Positions 25,221-35,018 of a stretch of DNA of 64,000 bases are shown one piece after another. How positions within the stretch are numbered: the first letter of the stretch is position 1; the number at the start of each line of letters is the position of its first letter. The stretch comes from Sphingobacterium sp. UBA4616 (lineage in GTDB: Bacteria; Bacteroidota; Bacteroidia; Sphingobacteriales; Sphingobacteriaceae), in assembly GCA_002386525.1 (NCBI GenBank), contig DGIS01000034.1, positions 6,878-70,877 of the forward strand. The letters are read 5' to 3'. The notes under the pieces are model-generated. The model had not been told where the DNA came from and searched no databases. It saw only the letters and a program-made list of their open reading frames with translations. Position numbers and translations under genes: made by a program.

Positions 25221-25650
25221 AAACTGTTTTCATCCAGCTATACAAAGATAAACGCCCGCTATCCGATGGATATTGGGCGTTTATATAAAATGTTAAATGT
25301 TTAAAAGCTATCTATAGAACAACACTGTTAACAAATAGTTTTATCATTTTAATATAAAGTCCGCAGACGCTCTACCGTAAAATGTACCAGGCATTTGCAC
25401 TCACTTGCAGCTTTCCATACCCTACTATTTCCCAAAAGGACCTATTAAATCTTACAGCAAAGATAAAGCCTGTATTTAGACTTTGAGTCAATACCTCGAT
25501 CTCAAAAAAGATTACAAATAGTGCTCTTGCAAATTCAATGGCTTTTTTTCTTCTTTTAGATTTTATTTTTGTTCGATAATTATTACTTTAGCGCTACCAA
25601 AATTATTCTAGCCAACGGCCCTGAAAAAAGGCCTTCCACTTGAATTAATT
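25221..25650. other. 430-bp intergenic region before tRNA-Pro
   Basis: No gene recognised. It holds the hairpin at 25248-25284, then A/T-rich sequence; a perfect -7-like TATTTTTG at 25564-25571 lies about 80 bp before the tRNA but lacks a well-spaced -33 partner. Confidence 0.5.
25248..25284 (+). terminator. Hairpin after the J-KTSC gene, probable terminator
   Basis: A 10-bp stem ATAAACGCCC / GGGCGTTTAT plus inner TATCC / GGATA. The T-run after the stem is weak, so termination efficiency is uncertain. Confidence 0.55.
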
Positions 25651-25724
25651 CGGGATGTAGCGTAGCCCGGTATCGCGCCAGCATGGGGTGCTGGAGGTCG
25701 TCGGTTCAAATCCGGCCATCCCGA
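25651..25724 (+). tRNA. tRNA-Pro (anticodon GGG)
   Basis: A complete 74-nt cloverleaf: acceptor CGGGATG / CATCCCG, D-arm GCG / CGC, anticodon stem CCAGC / GCTGG with loop ATGGGGT (anticodon GGG, reads CCC and CCT), T-arm GTCGG / CCGGC with loop TTCAAAT, discriminator A. CCA is not encoded; TTTTT follows. It marks the border between the housekeeping part and the glycan-utilisation part. Confidence 0.95.
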
Positions 25725-25820
25725 CTTTTTATCCTTTACTTTTTAACTAACATCGCGTTTGCGCTCAAACGGAATATCGCTTTGAAAATTGAATAGCAGT
25801 GATACCTTTCAATCATAAAA

Positions 25821-25865
25821 AAGGTATTTAGCCGATTGGAGTTTTCCGCACCAGCTAGATACCTT
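25821..25865 (-). terminator. Terminator of PUL A
   Basis: Stem AAGGTAT / ATACCTT with inner TAGC / GCTA after one mismatch, about 57 bp after the SusD stop. The - strand read continues with TTTTTT. Confidence 0.6.
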
Positions 25866-25922
25866 CTTCTATTAAACAATTAGGATGAAGCCATCCTGTT
25901 TGTTACGAACAGTTCCTTCAGC

Positions 25923-27494
25923 TTAATAGCCTGGATTCTGCTTCAAGTTTGGATTCACCGCAAGCTGCTGACTTGGAATCGGATAAACCAAAGTTTTCGG
26001 ATCAGCATCTGCAGCCTTTTCCTGCCAGGCCAGTAAGAACTTACCGAAACGAATCAAATCTTGTCTTCTCCATCCTTCCCAATATAACTCGCGAGCACGT
26101 TCGTCTAACAAATTGTCAAGCGTCATGGCTGTAAGATTATCTACACCACGATTGAGTCGAATTCCATTAACCAGCGCAAGAGCTTCGGCAGCAGTCCCTG
26201 TCCCTCCTCGGAGTATTGCCTCTGCTTGCATTAACAAGACATCAGCATAACGAAATACCACCCAATCGTTATTTCGTTGCCCAGTAACACCATAGTCAAA
26301 AGCATACTTCATTGGACGAATACCGGCTGTCTCCAATGTTGCACCTGATGTACGGATTGTTACTTCACGTGTAAAAACTAAAGGTGCGTTCGCTGGATTT
26401 CTAGCCATCAATGGCTTGTTTGTACTCCAATTATATTGTTGCCCAGCAAAAAAACCAACATTTTGACGTTTAAATTCCTTCTTTTTATTGGACGTTGTAT
26501 CCGCTGCATATTCATAATAAATTCCCCTTCGTTCATCCGATGCAGAAAATTTATCGTAATAGTCTGATAAGGTACACCAACCGTTCCATCCCCCCGGATT
26601 CATATTATAATGCGCAATTGTATTCCATGTACGGTCCACATTTCCACCCCGATCTCCATTTTTATTGTACAAAGTAAAAATATTCTCTGTGGACTTTTCG
26701 TCGTTGTCAGGTGCAAAATTGTCAAAATATTTGCCTTTTGGTGAAATTGAATAAGCACCCGTAGCGACAATTTCCTTAGCAAGCGATACTACTTTATTCA
26801 TATCCTCCGCCGCAAAAGCTGGCGATTGTCTATTTAAAAACGTCCCTTTGTTAAGATAAATTTTCATCAACAAGGCTTTTGCAGCATTTTTGTTTGCTAC
26901 ATAAGCCGCTTTCGGCCCGTTTGCAGGCAAACTCGCTATAATTTCGTTGAGATCCTTAACCATATAGTCAATAGCCGCCTGTGGCTGTAACACCTCTGGT
27001 GCGATTCTAAAATCTTCAAAAGAGGCTCCTTCCCGGATGGGCACTACGCCATAGAGATCCAACATATCAAACATGACCAACGCACGAATAAACTTCGCTT
27101 CTGCCCCTTGCTGCGCACTCGGATTATACCGCAACACATTGCCCGCATTATAGATGGCTGTCCCTAAACTGACGAAAGTGTTGTTCATATAACCATTGTC
27201 TGCATTCCAGGTATGTAAATGGATCGCACGATGCATACCATTATCATCCCAGTCACCACCACGCGTTGGAGCCATGGCGGCATCTGATGAGATTTCCTGC
27301 ATCACCCAGCGCTGTTCCTGCTGATAAGGTGTATTCAATGAATTATAAGCAGTGATCAATAAGCTTCCAGGATCCACATTGGATGTTCCCTCTTCTAATT
27401 CTCCTTTAAATTCCTCCTTTAATTTAGTACAAGAAAATGTACTTGTTACAATGGAGCCAATTATTCCGATATATAATAAAGTTCTTAATTTCAT
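25923..27494 (-). CDS. SusD/RagB family nutrient-binding lipoprotein (PUL A)
   Basis: A 523-residue outer-membrane lipoprotein (lipobox STFSC, Cys about 22) that caps the SusC pore and binds the glycan or peptide ligand at the surface. SusD landmarks are AKFIRALVMFDMLDLYGVVPI (TPR region), RYADVLLMQAEAILRGG, RARELYWEGWRRQDLIRFGKF and the terminal NPNLKQNPGY. It lies 80 bp after the SusC gene. No enzyme gene follows; the operon ends at the hairpin 25821-25865, so the ligand cannot be guessed from neighbours. Confidence 0.93.
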   Translation of the reverse strand: MKLRTLLYIGIIGSIVTSTFSCTKLKEEFKGELEEGTSNVDPGSLLITAYNSLNTPYQQEQRWVMQEISSDAAMAPTRGGDWDDNGMHRAIHLHTWNADNGYMNNTFVSLGTAIYNAGNVLRYNPSAQQGAEAKFIRALVMFDMLDLYGVVPIREGASFEDFRIAPEVLQPQAAIDYMVKDLNEIIASLPANGPKAAYVANKNAAKALLMKIYLNKGTFLNRQSPAFAAEDMNKVVSLAKEIVATGAYSISPKGKYFDNFAPDNDEKSTENIFTLYNKNGDRGGNVDRTWNTIAHYNMNPGGWNGWCTLSDYYDKFSASDERRGIYYEYAADTTSNKKKEFKRQNVGFFAGQQYNWSTNKPLMARNPANAPLVFTREVTIRTSGATLETAGIRPMKYAFDYGVTGQRNNDWVVFRYADVLLMQAEAILRGGTGTAAEALALVNGIRLNRGVDNLTAMTLDNLLDERARELYWEGWRRQDLIRFGKFLLAWQEKAADADPKTLVYPIPSQQLAVNPNLKQNPGY

Positions 27495-27574
27495 CTTTTT
27501 TATCCTTCTAAATTTATTATCTGTTCATCCATTTCGATTTTAAGACATTCACACAAATGACCTACAGTATATGC

Positions 27575-30559
27575 TTAAAGCGAAAAATTAACCCCCAATA
27601 GAACATTTCTTGCCGGTGGATACGGCAAATATTCAATACCTAACGATGGGATACCATTTGTTGCACCATCGGTATTCACTTCTGGATCAAATCCAGTATA
27701 CTTTGTGATTATAAAAAGATTCTGTCCAGTTAGGGATACATTTAAGTTCTTAAGCGTTCTGCCTACATTACCAACACGGTAACTTAAAGTTAGATTAGCC
27801 ATTTTTAAGTAATCTCCTTTTTCAAGAAATCGCGTAGAAGGCGCTGCAGAATTGGATGTAGATTCTTTAACTCCAGTGTTAAAAAATGCGGATCCAATAT
27901 TACGTGATGACAAATTACTCAGTCCCAAGGTTGTTGCGGCTGTGTTGTTAAATAGATAATGTCCAAAAGCACCGTTCATATTGGCCGCCAAAGAAAACTG
28001 TTTGTAATTTACATTTGTTGATAGTCCCAGTAAAGTGGTAGGATTTGGACTATGCATATAAAATTTATTAATAGCAGGATCGTTGGCAGTACTGATACTT
28101 CCATCCTGTCCGCGATACATACTCATACCGGTTTGTGGGTCTATCCCTTGATAATCCGCCAAGTACCAAACATTAAGAGGCTGTCCATTCACCATACGTT
28201 GCCCCAATACACCTGAGAACCCTTGCCCCCGTAGCGCTCCTGTTTCGTAATATCCCACCAACCCACTCACACTATTTTTAAGAAAAGTAGCATTTCCAGT
28301 CAAATCCCAAGTCCAATTGTCGTTTTTGATAATAGTACCTGTCAATGCTACTTCCACTCCTTTATTGACAATTTCGCCGTCCAAATTCACCCATATACGT
28401 CCTGCTGGAGCCGGTTGTGCGAGTGTTTGCTCAAATAGTGCATCTGTAGTTTTTTTATTAAAATAGTCGATTGATCCGTAGAGACGATTGCCCAAAATTC
28501 CAAAGTCGATACCTGCATTTAGCGTTGTGGAAGTTTCCCATTTCAAGTCAGCGTTTCCATAATTAGCCTGGCTTACACTTTGGTTCCCGAATACCAATCT
28601 ATTTAACGAGGCACCCGAAGGGAATTCTTGATTACCTGTTCTTCCCCATCCTAAACGGACTTTCAATTGGTTAAATAAACCGGAAGACTTTAAAAACTCC
28701 TCCTCATTAATGTTCCAAGCTACCGCCAGGGAAGGAAACATAGCATACTTGTTGTTTGATCCGAATTTAGTAGAACCATCTCTACGCACCGTTGCTGTCA
28801 ATAAATAGCGATCCAAGTAATTGAATCCCCCTCTTAAGAACATCGACTGCAATTGGTTGGTCGGACTTCTGTACGACGATATTTCACGTGTGGAAACAGG
28901 TGTATATTGTAGGTAGTCAAAATAATCTAATCCCATATAACGAAAACCGCCGCCAAAGGATATGTTATTATTATAGTTATAATCCAAATACTCATAACCT
29001 GCTACCGCATTGACACTCCAATCTGAATTGATTTGCTTATTGTAGGAGAGCATATGCGTCATTTGTAAGTTGGTTTCTCCATTATTTGAAATAAAGGCCT
29101 GCTCATTGTTTACAGCTGAAGGATCAATAAGTCCTGCGCGGTACATCCCTTGGCGATTTCCAGTTTGTCGCATCGCACTATAAATAAAGCGATATTCCAA
29201 ATCGTCTGTAATTTTATAGTATGGCGCCAAGTTGATCACCATGGTATTCGTTGTCGCCAAATCTTTAAAGGCTTCAATACTCGTTAAGGGGTTTCGTGTT
29301 GTTGAACTAACAAATGTTAAATTGCCTTGATCGTCTCTTAAGGGGCGTGTTGGATTCCACTGTAAGGCTTGAGAGATCACATTTCCTTCCGAACCCACCA
29401 TCGCATTGATCGGCGAATACCGATTGTCCATCTGCGTCAAAAAGACTGCAAAATCCAATCCCAATCGTTTGTTTTCCAGAAAACGGAAATTACCGTTAAA
29501 ATTAGCTGTATATTTCTTCAGTTGTGATCCACGAATAATACCGTTTTGATTTAAATATCCACCCGAAAGACGATATTTTCCATATTCGGTTCCACCTGCT
29601 ACATCAGCATAGTAATTTTGCGTGATCGCTTTTCGTGTGATCGCCTTAAAGGCATCCTCATTGCCACCAAAATCAGCATTTGCAACTTCAGATGGTGTAT
29701 AATAATTTAGCGCTTCTCTAAATCGACCAGCATCCAATACGTCGGGATATTCCCGCATAGTTGAAACACCTGCAGACGCTCCTACAGAAACCTCAGGTTG
29801 CCCTACTTTCCCCCTTTTCGTTGAAATAATGACAACGCCGTTTGCACCCCGAGAACCGTAGATGGCGGTCGCCGAAGCATCTTTAAGAATATCCATGCTC
29901 GCGATATCACCTGGATTCAAATAGGTCAACGGATTTCCCCTATCGGAAGAAAAACCCCCTCTCCCCTCGGGCAGCGGCGAATTGCCGGACATAGGTACAC
30001 CGTCGAGTACAAACAACGGATTGTTACTTGCCCGGATCGATGAGTTCCCACGGATACGTACTGTCGTTGACCCGCCAGGTTGCCCCGTATTATTAATTAC
30101 CATCACACCGGGCGTCTTTCCTTGTATCAGTTGATCAGGACTTGTCATGATTCCTTTATTAAAATTTTTAGCGCCAATAGTGACCATAGATCCCGTTAGA
30201 TCCTTTTTCCTCGCGGTACCATAACCGATCACCACAACTTCTTCTAGGCCCTGACCAGCACTAGGTTCCAAAGCTACAGTAACTTCATTTCCTACAATAG
30301 GCACTTCTTTTAAACTATATCCGATAAAAGAGACTTCCAGTGATTTAGCATCTTCGGGAACAGTCAATGTAAAGACACCTTTTGTGTCTGTTGTTGTAGC
30401 GGCAGTCCCTCCTTTTACCTTGATTGTAGCTCCTGCCAATGGACCCTGTGTTTCATCCACAACCTTCCCCTTTAAGACTTTCGTCTGGGCAAATGCAATA
30501 AAAGATACAAGCAGAAATGTAAGTGTCATTGCGCATTGTGCAAGTAGTTTATTTTTCAT
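27575..30559 (-). CDS. SusC/RagA family TonB-dependent transporter (PUL A)
   Basis: A 994-residue outer-membrane transporter. Signal peptide (to about 24, ending AFAQ), a carboxypeptidase-D-like regulatory domain (about 28-105, KGKVVDETQGPLAGATIKVKG), a TonB-box region EEVVVIGYGT, a plug domain (about 120-240, with DILKDASATAIYGSRGANGVV) and a beta barrel ending with an aromatic NFSL terminus. Together with SusD it imports oligomers using TonB energy. The hybrid two-component regulator gene faces it across 366 bp, the common layout for substrate-induced systems. Confidence 0.94.
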   Translation of the reverse strand: MKNKLLAQCAMTLTFLLVSFIAFAQTKVLKGKVVDETQGPLAGATIKVKGGTAATTTDTKGVFTLTVPEDAKSLEVSFIGYSLKEVPIVGNEVTVALEPSAGQGLEEVVVIGYGTARKKDLTGSMVTIGAKNFNKGIMTSPDQLIQGKTPGVMVINNTGQPGGSTTVRIRGNSSIRASNNPLFVLDGVPMSGNSPLPEGRGGFSSDRGNPLTYLNPGDIASMDILKDASATAIYGSRGANGVVIISTKRGKVGQPEVSVGASAGVSTMREYPDVLDAGRFREALNYYTPSEVANADFGGNEDAFKAITRKAITQNYYADVAGGTEYGKYRLSGGYLNQNGIIRGSQLKKYTANFNGNFRFLENKRLGLDFAVFLTQMDNRYSPINAMVGSEGNVISQALQWNPTRPLRDDQGNLTFVSSTTRNPLTSIEAFKDLATTNTMVINLAPYYKITDDLEYRFIYSAMRQTGNRQGMYRAGLIDPSAVNNEQAFISNNGETNLQMTHMLSYNKQINSDWSVNAVAGYEYLDYNYNNNISFGGGFRYMGLDYFDYLQYTPVSTREISSYRSPTNQLQSMFLRGGFNYLDRYLLTATVRRDGSTKFGSNNKYAMFPSLAVAWNINEEEFLKSSGLFNQLKVRLGWGRTGNQEFPSGASLNRLVFGNQSVSQANYGNADLKWETSTTLNAGIDFGILGNRLYGSIDYFNKKTTDALFEQTLAQPAPAGRIWVNLDGEIVNKGVEVALTGTIIKNDNWTWDLTGNATFLKNSVSGLVGYYETGALRGQGFSGVLGQRMVNGQPLNVWYLADYQGIDPQTGMSMYRGQDGSISTANDPAINKFYMHSPNPTTLLGLSTNVNYKQFSLAANMNGAFGHYLFNNTAATTLGLSNLSSRNIGSAFFNTGVKESTSNSAAPSTRFLEKGDYLKMANLTLSYRVGNVGRTLKNLNVSLTGQNLFIITKYTGFDPEVNTDGATNGIPSLGIEYLPYPPARNVLLGVNFSL

Positions 30560-30925
30560 ACGCTTTTTGATTAGTGGTTTAATTGATTTATGTCGTGCAT
30601 GTATGATGCACAGCTCATATTAAGTGATTTAATGCTAGTGATAGATGTTAAAACTCATCCAAAATGAACGTTTACTTGGCCAACTGTTGCATCAACGAGT
30701 CTGTGAGACAAAATCATAGAAATATTGGTTCGCATAGGGGCACAGGCTCTACCTGTCATAATTCTTGGGCACAACATACGTTTATATTTGGTTATTATCT
30801 TGATATAAAAATGCACAAATCTCAGTAGCTCGTCCAATCACAGCGTCTCAATTTTATATCAAAGCGTATCAGTAAAATGCTTTTTTATCTTTTAATTGAC
30901 TATTTTTAGTTGAACGTAATCAATT
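30560..30925. promoter_or_regulatory. Divergent control region between SusC (PUL A) and its hybrid regulator
   Basis: No gene. A perfect + strand -7 box TATATTTG lies at 30783-30790 (nearest TTG at 30765-30767, spacer 15 bp, shorter than usual), which would give the regulator a leader of about 130 nt. A short inverted repeat GTGCAT / ATGCAC lies at 30595-30611, upstream of susC. I could not define the regulator binding site. Confidence 0.4.
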
Positions 30926-33900
30926 TTGAAAAGAATAACCACCATATTAATTTTATATACCTTCCTAGCGTGTATCCACGGGCGGGCACAATCCATCTAT
31001 TTTAAAAATTATCAAACAAACGATGGACTCTCAAATAGTTCCGTCAAGTGTATTACACAGGATAGTCAGGGCTTTCTATGGCTCGGTACAAGAAATGGCC
31101 TCAATCGTTTCGATGGCAATCAATTTAAGATATTTAGACACAATGCTTCAGATTCGACAAGCATCGGAAGCTCTTCTATCTTAAGTATGCTCACCGACAG
31201 CAAAGGCGTCCTGTGGGTGGGAACGACTCGCGGTACTTACTGTTACGATCCCGCAAAAGAAAATTTCAAACCATTCAAGGGTATACCAATCGGTGAAGTA
31301 AATGCCCTACACGAATATGCAGGATTTATCTGGTTGCTTTCCAATGGCAAACTTTACCGTTATAGTTCCGCAACAAAAGAAATTACGACATATGATCATA
31401 ACAAAACTGCGCTGGTAGCTATCACCAGCAGTAAGAAAGGGGGGCTGTGGATCGCAGACAACAATAGTACAATACAAAGATATCAGGTTAGCACCCATAA
31501 ATTTGTCAATGTCGATCTCAAAAAGATCGATCGGCGAGCGCTAGCAAATACCAAAACCGTCTATGCAATCAACGATTCGCTACTGATGATTGGGACGATC
31601 AATTCGGCCTATCTCTTTGACTTCAAAAATGGAACATTAAAAAATTTATTTTCAAACCATTACCCTAACAAAGTTATCCAGGCAAATTGCATTATTCAAC
31701 AGACAGCATCAGTATATTGGATCGGAACAGAAACTGGAATATATACATTTGACATTCACACAGGACAGATCCAACACATTAAAAAAGATCTGCTCAACCC
31801 ATTTGCCATATCGGACAATGCGATCTTAAATTTCTATCGCGATCGGGAAGGCAATATTTGGTTTGGAACATATTTTGGTGGTTTTAACCAATACAGCAAC
31901 CAATTTGATAATTTCAAAAAGTATTTATCCGGATTTGGAAAATCTGCCCTGTCAGGCAATATCGTGCACGATATCACCAAAGATCACGATGGAAATTTCT
32001 GGATAGGAACAGAAGATGGCGGTCTAAATAAAATAGATGCGCAAACAAACCAGATTCAGCACTTTGTTGCCAATGGCAAACAGGGAAGTATTGCGCATAA
32101 TAACGTTCACGGTTTGGCAACTGTCGGCAACGACCTTTGGGTAGGTTCCACAACTCATGGTATTGACATTCTGGACGTAAGAACAGGAAAATTAAAAAAG
32201 CATTATGACCGCATTGGTGATGGACCATTACAAAGCAGCTTTGCCGTTTGCCTCTATAAATCCAGAGACAATAACCTATTTGTAGGAACCGATCGCGCCT
32301 TATATGTCTACAATAAAACTCGTGACCGTTTTCACCTCCTCCCTATTACTGCATGGATACAAGGTATTTATGAAGACGAAGAGGGTATATTCTGGATCAA
32401 TACCTATGGAAGCGGCGTCTACAGCTATAACTACAATTCGGGAAAAATTCAGCAGTTACTGTCTGAACAAGGCAACAAAAATTCACTCGTCAATAATTAT
32501 GTCAATGGCCTATTTGAAGACAGCAAAAAAAACTTATGGTTTTGTACAGAAAGCGGCCTTTCAAAATACCGCCGGGATGGTCGATTTACCAATTATCTGA
32601 CCGAATCGGGATTACCTTCCAATCAAGTATTTAAGGTGCTGGAAGATGACAACAAAAGCATTTGGATATCTACCGGCAGTGGTCTGGTCAGATTGGATGA
32701 AGGAGTGCCTCGTAGGATCATTTACACATCCAGAGATGGACTTCCCGCAGATCAATTTAATTATAATTCAGCTTTCAAGGATAATGACGGGACTTTATAT
32801 TTCGGAACTATAAAAGGAATGGTAAGTTTCAACCCTACAAAATCCATTAAGAACAACTTTGTCCCCCCAATATTTATTAGTGGCATTCAAATCAACAATG
32901 CAAACATAGCTGTTCGTGAAAATGGGATACTAAAAGAATCCATCACCATAGCAAAAGAAATCCAACTGACCTACGACAGATCCAATATTAGCTTTAATAT
33001 TGCAGCGTTAAGTTTTGCTTCACCAAAAAGCAACGCCTATCGGTATATCATGGAAGGTTACGACAAAGAATGGACCGATATTACAGGGAATCAAAAAATC
33101 TATTACAATAAACTTCCGCCAGGGACGTATATCTTTAAGTTCAGGGGTGCAAACAATAATAGGGTTTGGAATCCCGCCGAAAAAAAACTGCGCATCATTG
33201 TTTCGCCCCCCTGGTGGTTGTCTCGCTGGGCATACGTGCTCTATTTTCTGACCTTCGGTACAATTACACTGCTGGTATTACGCTATTACCTACTGCTTTT
33301 AAAGGCCAATAATGCGCAAAAGATGGATAGCTTCGAACGGAAAAAAGAGCAGGAAATATACACACTCAAGCTGGAGTTTTTTACGAACCTCGCTCATGAG
33401 ATTCGTACCCCGCTCACCTTAATCAAAATGCCCCTGGAGAAAATAATAAATAACCAGAAATTCACCGATCAGGAGACGGCTCAAGACCTTGCCCTGATCG
33501 AAAAAAATACAACGCGATTAATTCGCCTCACCAACCAGTTACTGGATTTTAGAAAAGCAGAAACCAACAATATGAGCCTTATCTTTACAAAAACCGACAT
33601 CAATACCCTTCTAGCCGAGGTATTTCACGATTTCAATTACCTAGCCAAAGACAAACATTTACGCTATGATCTCAGCCTTCCACGTATCAGCCTCACAGCC
33701 TATGTAGATGAAGAGGCCCTTCGAAAAGTATTTACAAACCTCATCCACAATGCAATAAAATACGCGGAGCAAGAAGTCTATGTCAAACTGCTTCCATTCA
33801 ATAGCGATGACATTATGTTCAATATTGAATTTAAAAATGATGGTCTCCTTATACCCTTTGAGAAAAAAGAAAAAATTTTTGAACCCTTTTATCGACTAAA

Positions 33901-34882
33901 CGAATCCGACAAAGATACCGGAACAGGAATTGGCCTGCCCCTTTCCCGTTCTTTGGTCGAACTGCATCAAGGAACATTATCTCTTATTCATATGGAAGAA
34001 AACCGCAATATATTTTTGCTCTCCGTCCCTATCTTTCAGGAACAATCCCTGGATATCCAATCATTTCAGGAAGATTTTGACGAGCATGTATTCATTGGTA
34101 AAGCAGATGAGCAACAAGAGGAAAAACCGATAATCCTGCTCGTTGAAGATAATAAAGAAATAATGGCTTACCTCAATAAGGAATTAAAATCAAGTTACAC
34201 AATTTTACGAGCTGGTAATGGCGCTGAAGCGCTCGAAATTTTAGACAAAGAGAACGTGCAACTCGTACTGACTGATATTATGATGCCGATTATGGATGGA
34301 CTTGCACTATGCAAACGCATTAAAACAGACATCCTCTACAGCCACATTCCCGTGATTTTTCTGACTGCAAAAAATGCGCTCGATTCAAAGATTCAAGGGT
34401 TAAAAAATGGTGCTGATGCTTACATCGAAAAACCCTTCTCGCTCGAATTCCTCATGGTACAAATACGTAACATCCTCAAGAACCGCAAAATTATCCAGAA
34501 TTATATGACCAATTCTTCTGGATCCAACTTAATGGATATCAATGTATCGGCACCCGACAAAGACTTTATCAGCCAGCTCAATACTGTAATTTATGAAAAT
34601 ATTTCAGTGATAGATCTCAATGTGGATGGACTTGCCAAACTGATGCATATGAGCCGCCCAACCCTTTACCGTAAAATTAAAGGGCTATCCGATCTCACCC
34701 CCAATGAATTGATCAATATTTCTCGATTGAAAAAGGCCGCAGAACTGCTTACCCAGAAAGAGTATAACATTAGCCAAATAGCAATTATGGTAGGTTATAC
34801 CGTACAATCCAATTTCTCAAGAGACTTCAATAAGCATTATGGCATGTCGCCGAGCAGTTATATTGTTGAAAACGCTAAGTAA
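30926..34882 (+). CDS. Hybrid two-component system regulator (HTCS)
   Basis: A 1318-residue sensor and transcription factor in one chain. After a signal peptide come repeated beta-propeller units (about 25-660) with motifs such as GFLWLGTRNGLNRFDG, GNIWFGTYFGGFNQY and GNFWIGTEDGGLNKID, then a Y_Y_Y domain (about 690-755), one membrane segment (about 763-790), a HisKA domain with His824 in LAHEIRTPLTL, a HATPase domain (NLIHNAIKYAE, GTGIGLPLSRS), a receiver domain with Asp1117 in TDIMMPIMDG, and a C-terminal AraC-type helix-turn-helix (about 1211-1318). It should sense the imported oligomer in the periplasm and activate PUL A. The start is TTG; no in-frame ATG precedes the signal peptide. Confidence 0.93.
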   Translation: MKRITTILILYTFLACIHGRAQSIYFKNYQTNDGLSNSSVKCITQDSQGFLWLGTRNGLNRFDGNQFKIFRHNASDSTSIGSSSILSMLTDSKGVLWVGTTRGTYCYDPAKENFKPFKGIPIGEVNALHEYAGFIWLLSNGKLYRYSSATKEITTYDHNKTALVAITSSKKGGLWIADNNSTIQRYQVSTHKFVNVDLKKIDRRALANTKTVYAINDSLLMIGTINSAYLFDFKNGTLKNLFSNHYPNKVIQANCIIQQTASVYWIGTETGIYTFDIHTGQIQHIKKDLLNPFAISDNAILNFYRDREGNIWFGTYFGGFNQYSNQFDNFKKYLSGFGKSALSGNIVHDITKDHDGNFWIGTEDGGLNKIDAQTNQIQHFVANGKQGSIAHNNVHGLATVGNDLWVGSTTHGIDILDVRTGKLKKHYDRIGDGPLQSSFAVCLYKSRDNNLFVGTDRALYVYNKTRDRFHLLPITAWIQGIYEDEEGIFWINTYGSGVYSYNYNSGKIQQLLSEQGNKNSLVNNYVNGLFEDSKKNLWFCTESGLSKYRRDGRFTNYLTESGLPSNQVFKVLEDDNKSIWISTGSGLVRLDEGVPRRIIYTSRDGLPADQFNYNSAFKDNDGTLYFGTIKGMVSFNPTKSIKNNFVPPIFISGIQINNANIAVRENGILKESITIAKEIQLTYDRSNISFNIAALSFASPKSNAYRYIMEGYDKEWTDITGNQKIYYNKLPPGTYIFKFRGANNNRVWNPAEKKLRIIVSPPWWLSRWAYVLYFLTFGTITLLVLRYYLLLLKANNAQKMDSFERKKEQEIYTLKLEFFTNLAHEIRTPLTLIKMPLEKIINNQKFTDQETAQDLALIEKNTTRLIRLTNQLLDFRKAETNNMSLIFTKTDINTLLAEVFHDFNYLAKDKHLRYDLSLPRISLTAYVDEEALRKVFTNLIHNAIKYAEQEVYVKLLPFNSDDIMFNIEFKNDGLLIPFEKKEKIFEPFYRLNESDKDTGTGIGLPLSRSLVELHQGTLSLIHMEENRNIFLLSVPIFQEQSLDIQSFQEDFDEHVFIGKADEQQEEKPIILLVEDNKEIMAYLNKELKSSYTILRAGNGAEALEILDKENVQLVLTDIMMPIMDGLALCKRIKTDILYSHIPVIFLTAKNALDSKIQGLKNGADAYIEKPFSLEFLMVQIRNILKNRKIIQNYMTNSSGSNLMDINVSAPDKDFISQLNTVIYENISVIDLNVDGLAKLMHMSRPTLYRKIKGLSDLTPNELINISRLKKAAELLTQKEYNISQIAIMVGYTVQSNFSRDFNKHYGMSPSSYIVENAK

Positions 34883-34978
34883 TGAACGTCCTTTTAGTAC
34901 CACCATCAAGATTTACCGATGGAGTAAAACCTGCCATCCGTAACAATTTTAATGGAAGGCTCGAAAGAAGGACAAAAA

Positions 34979-35012
34979 ATCGTAGACGCAAAACGCCCTA
35001 TACGTCTACGAT
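34979..35012 (-). terminator. Terminator of PUL B
   Basis: A perfect 10-bp stem ATCGTAGACG / CGTCTACGAT with a 14-nt loop, seven bases after the MFS stop; on the - strand TTTTTT follows. Confidence 0.8.
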
Positions 35013-35018
35013 AACACC

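Noticed and set aside
25651..25724. tRNA-Pro as an integration site of a mobile island
   Set aside because: No integrase, no insertion sequence and no second copy of the tRNA 3' end was seen downstream.
30595..30611. GTGCAT / ATGCAC inverted repeat upstream of susC (PUL A) as the regulator site
   Set aside because: Arms of six bases are too short to claim and no second copy was found.
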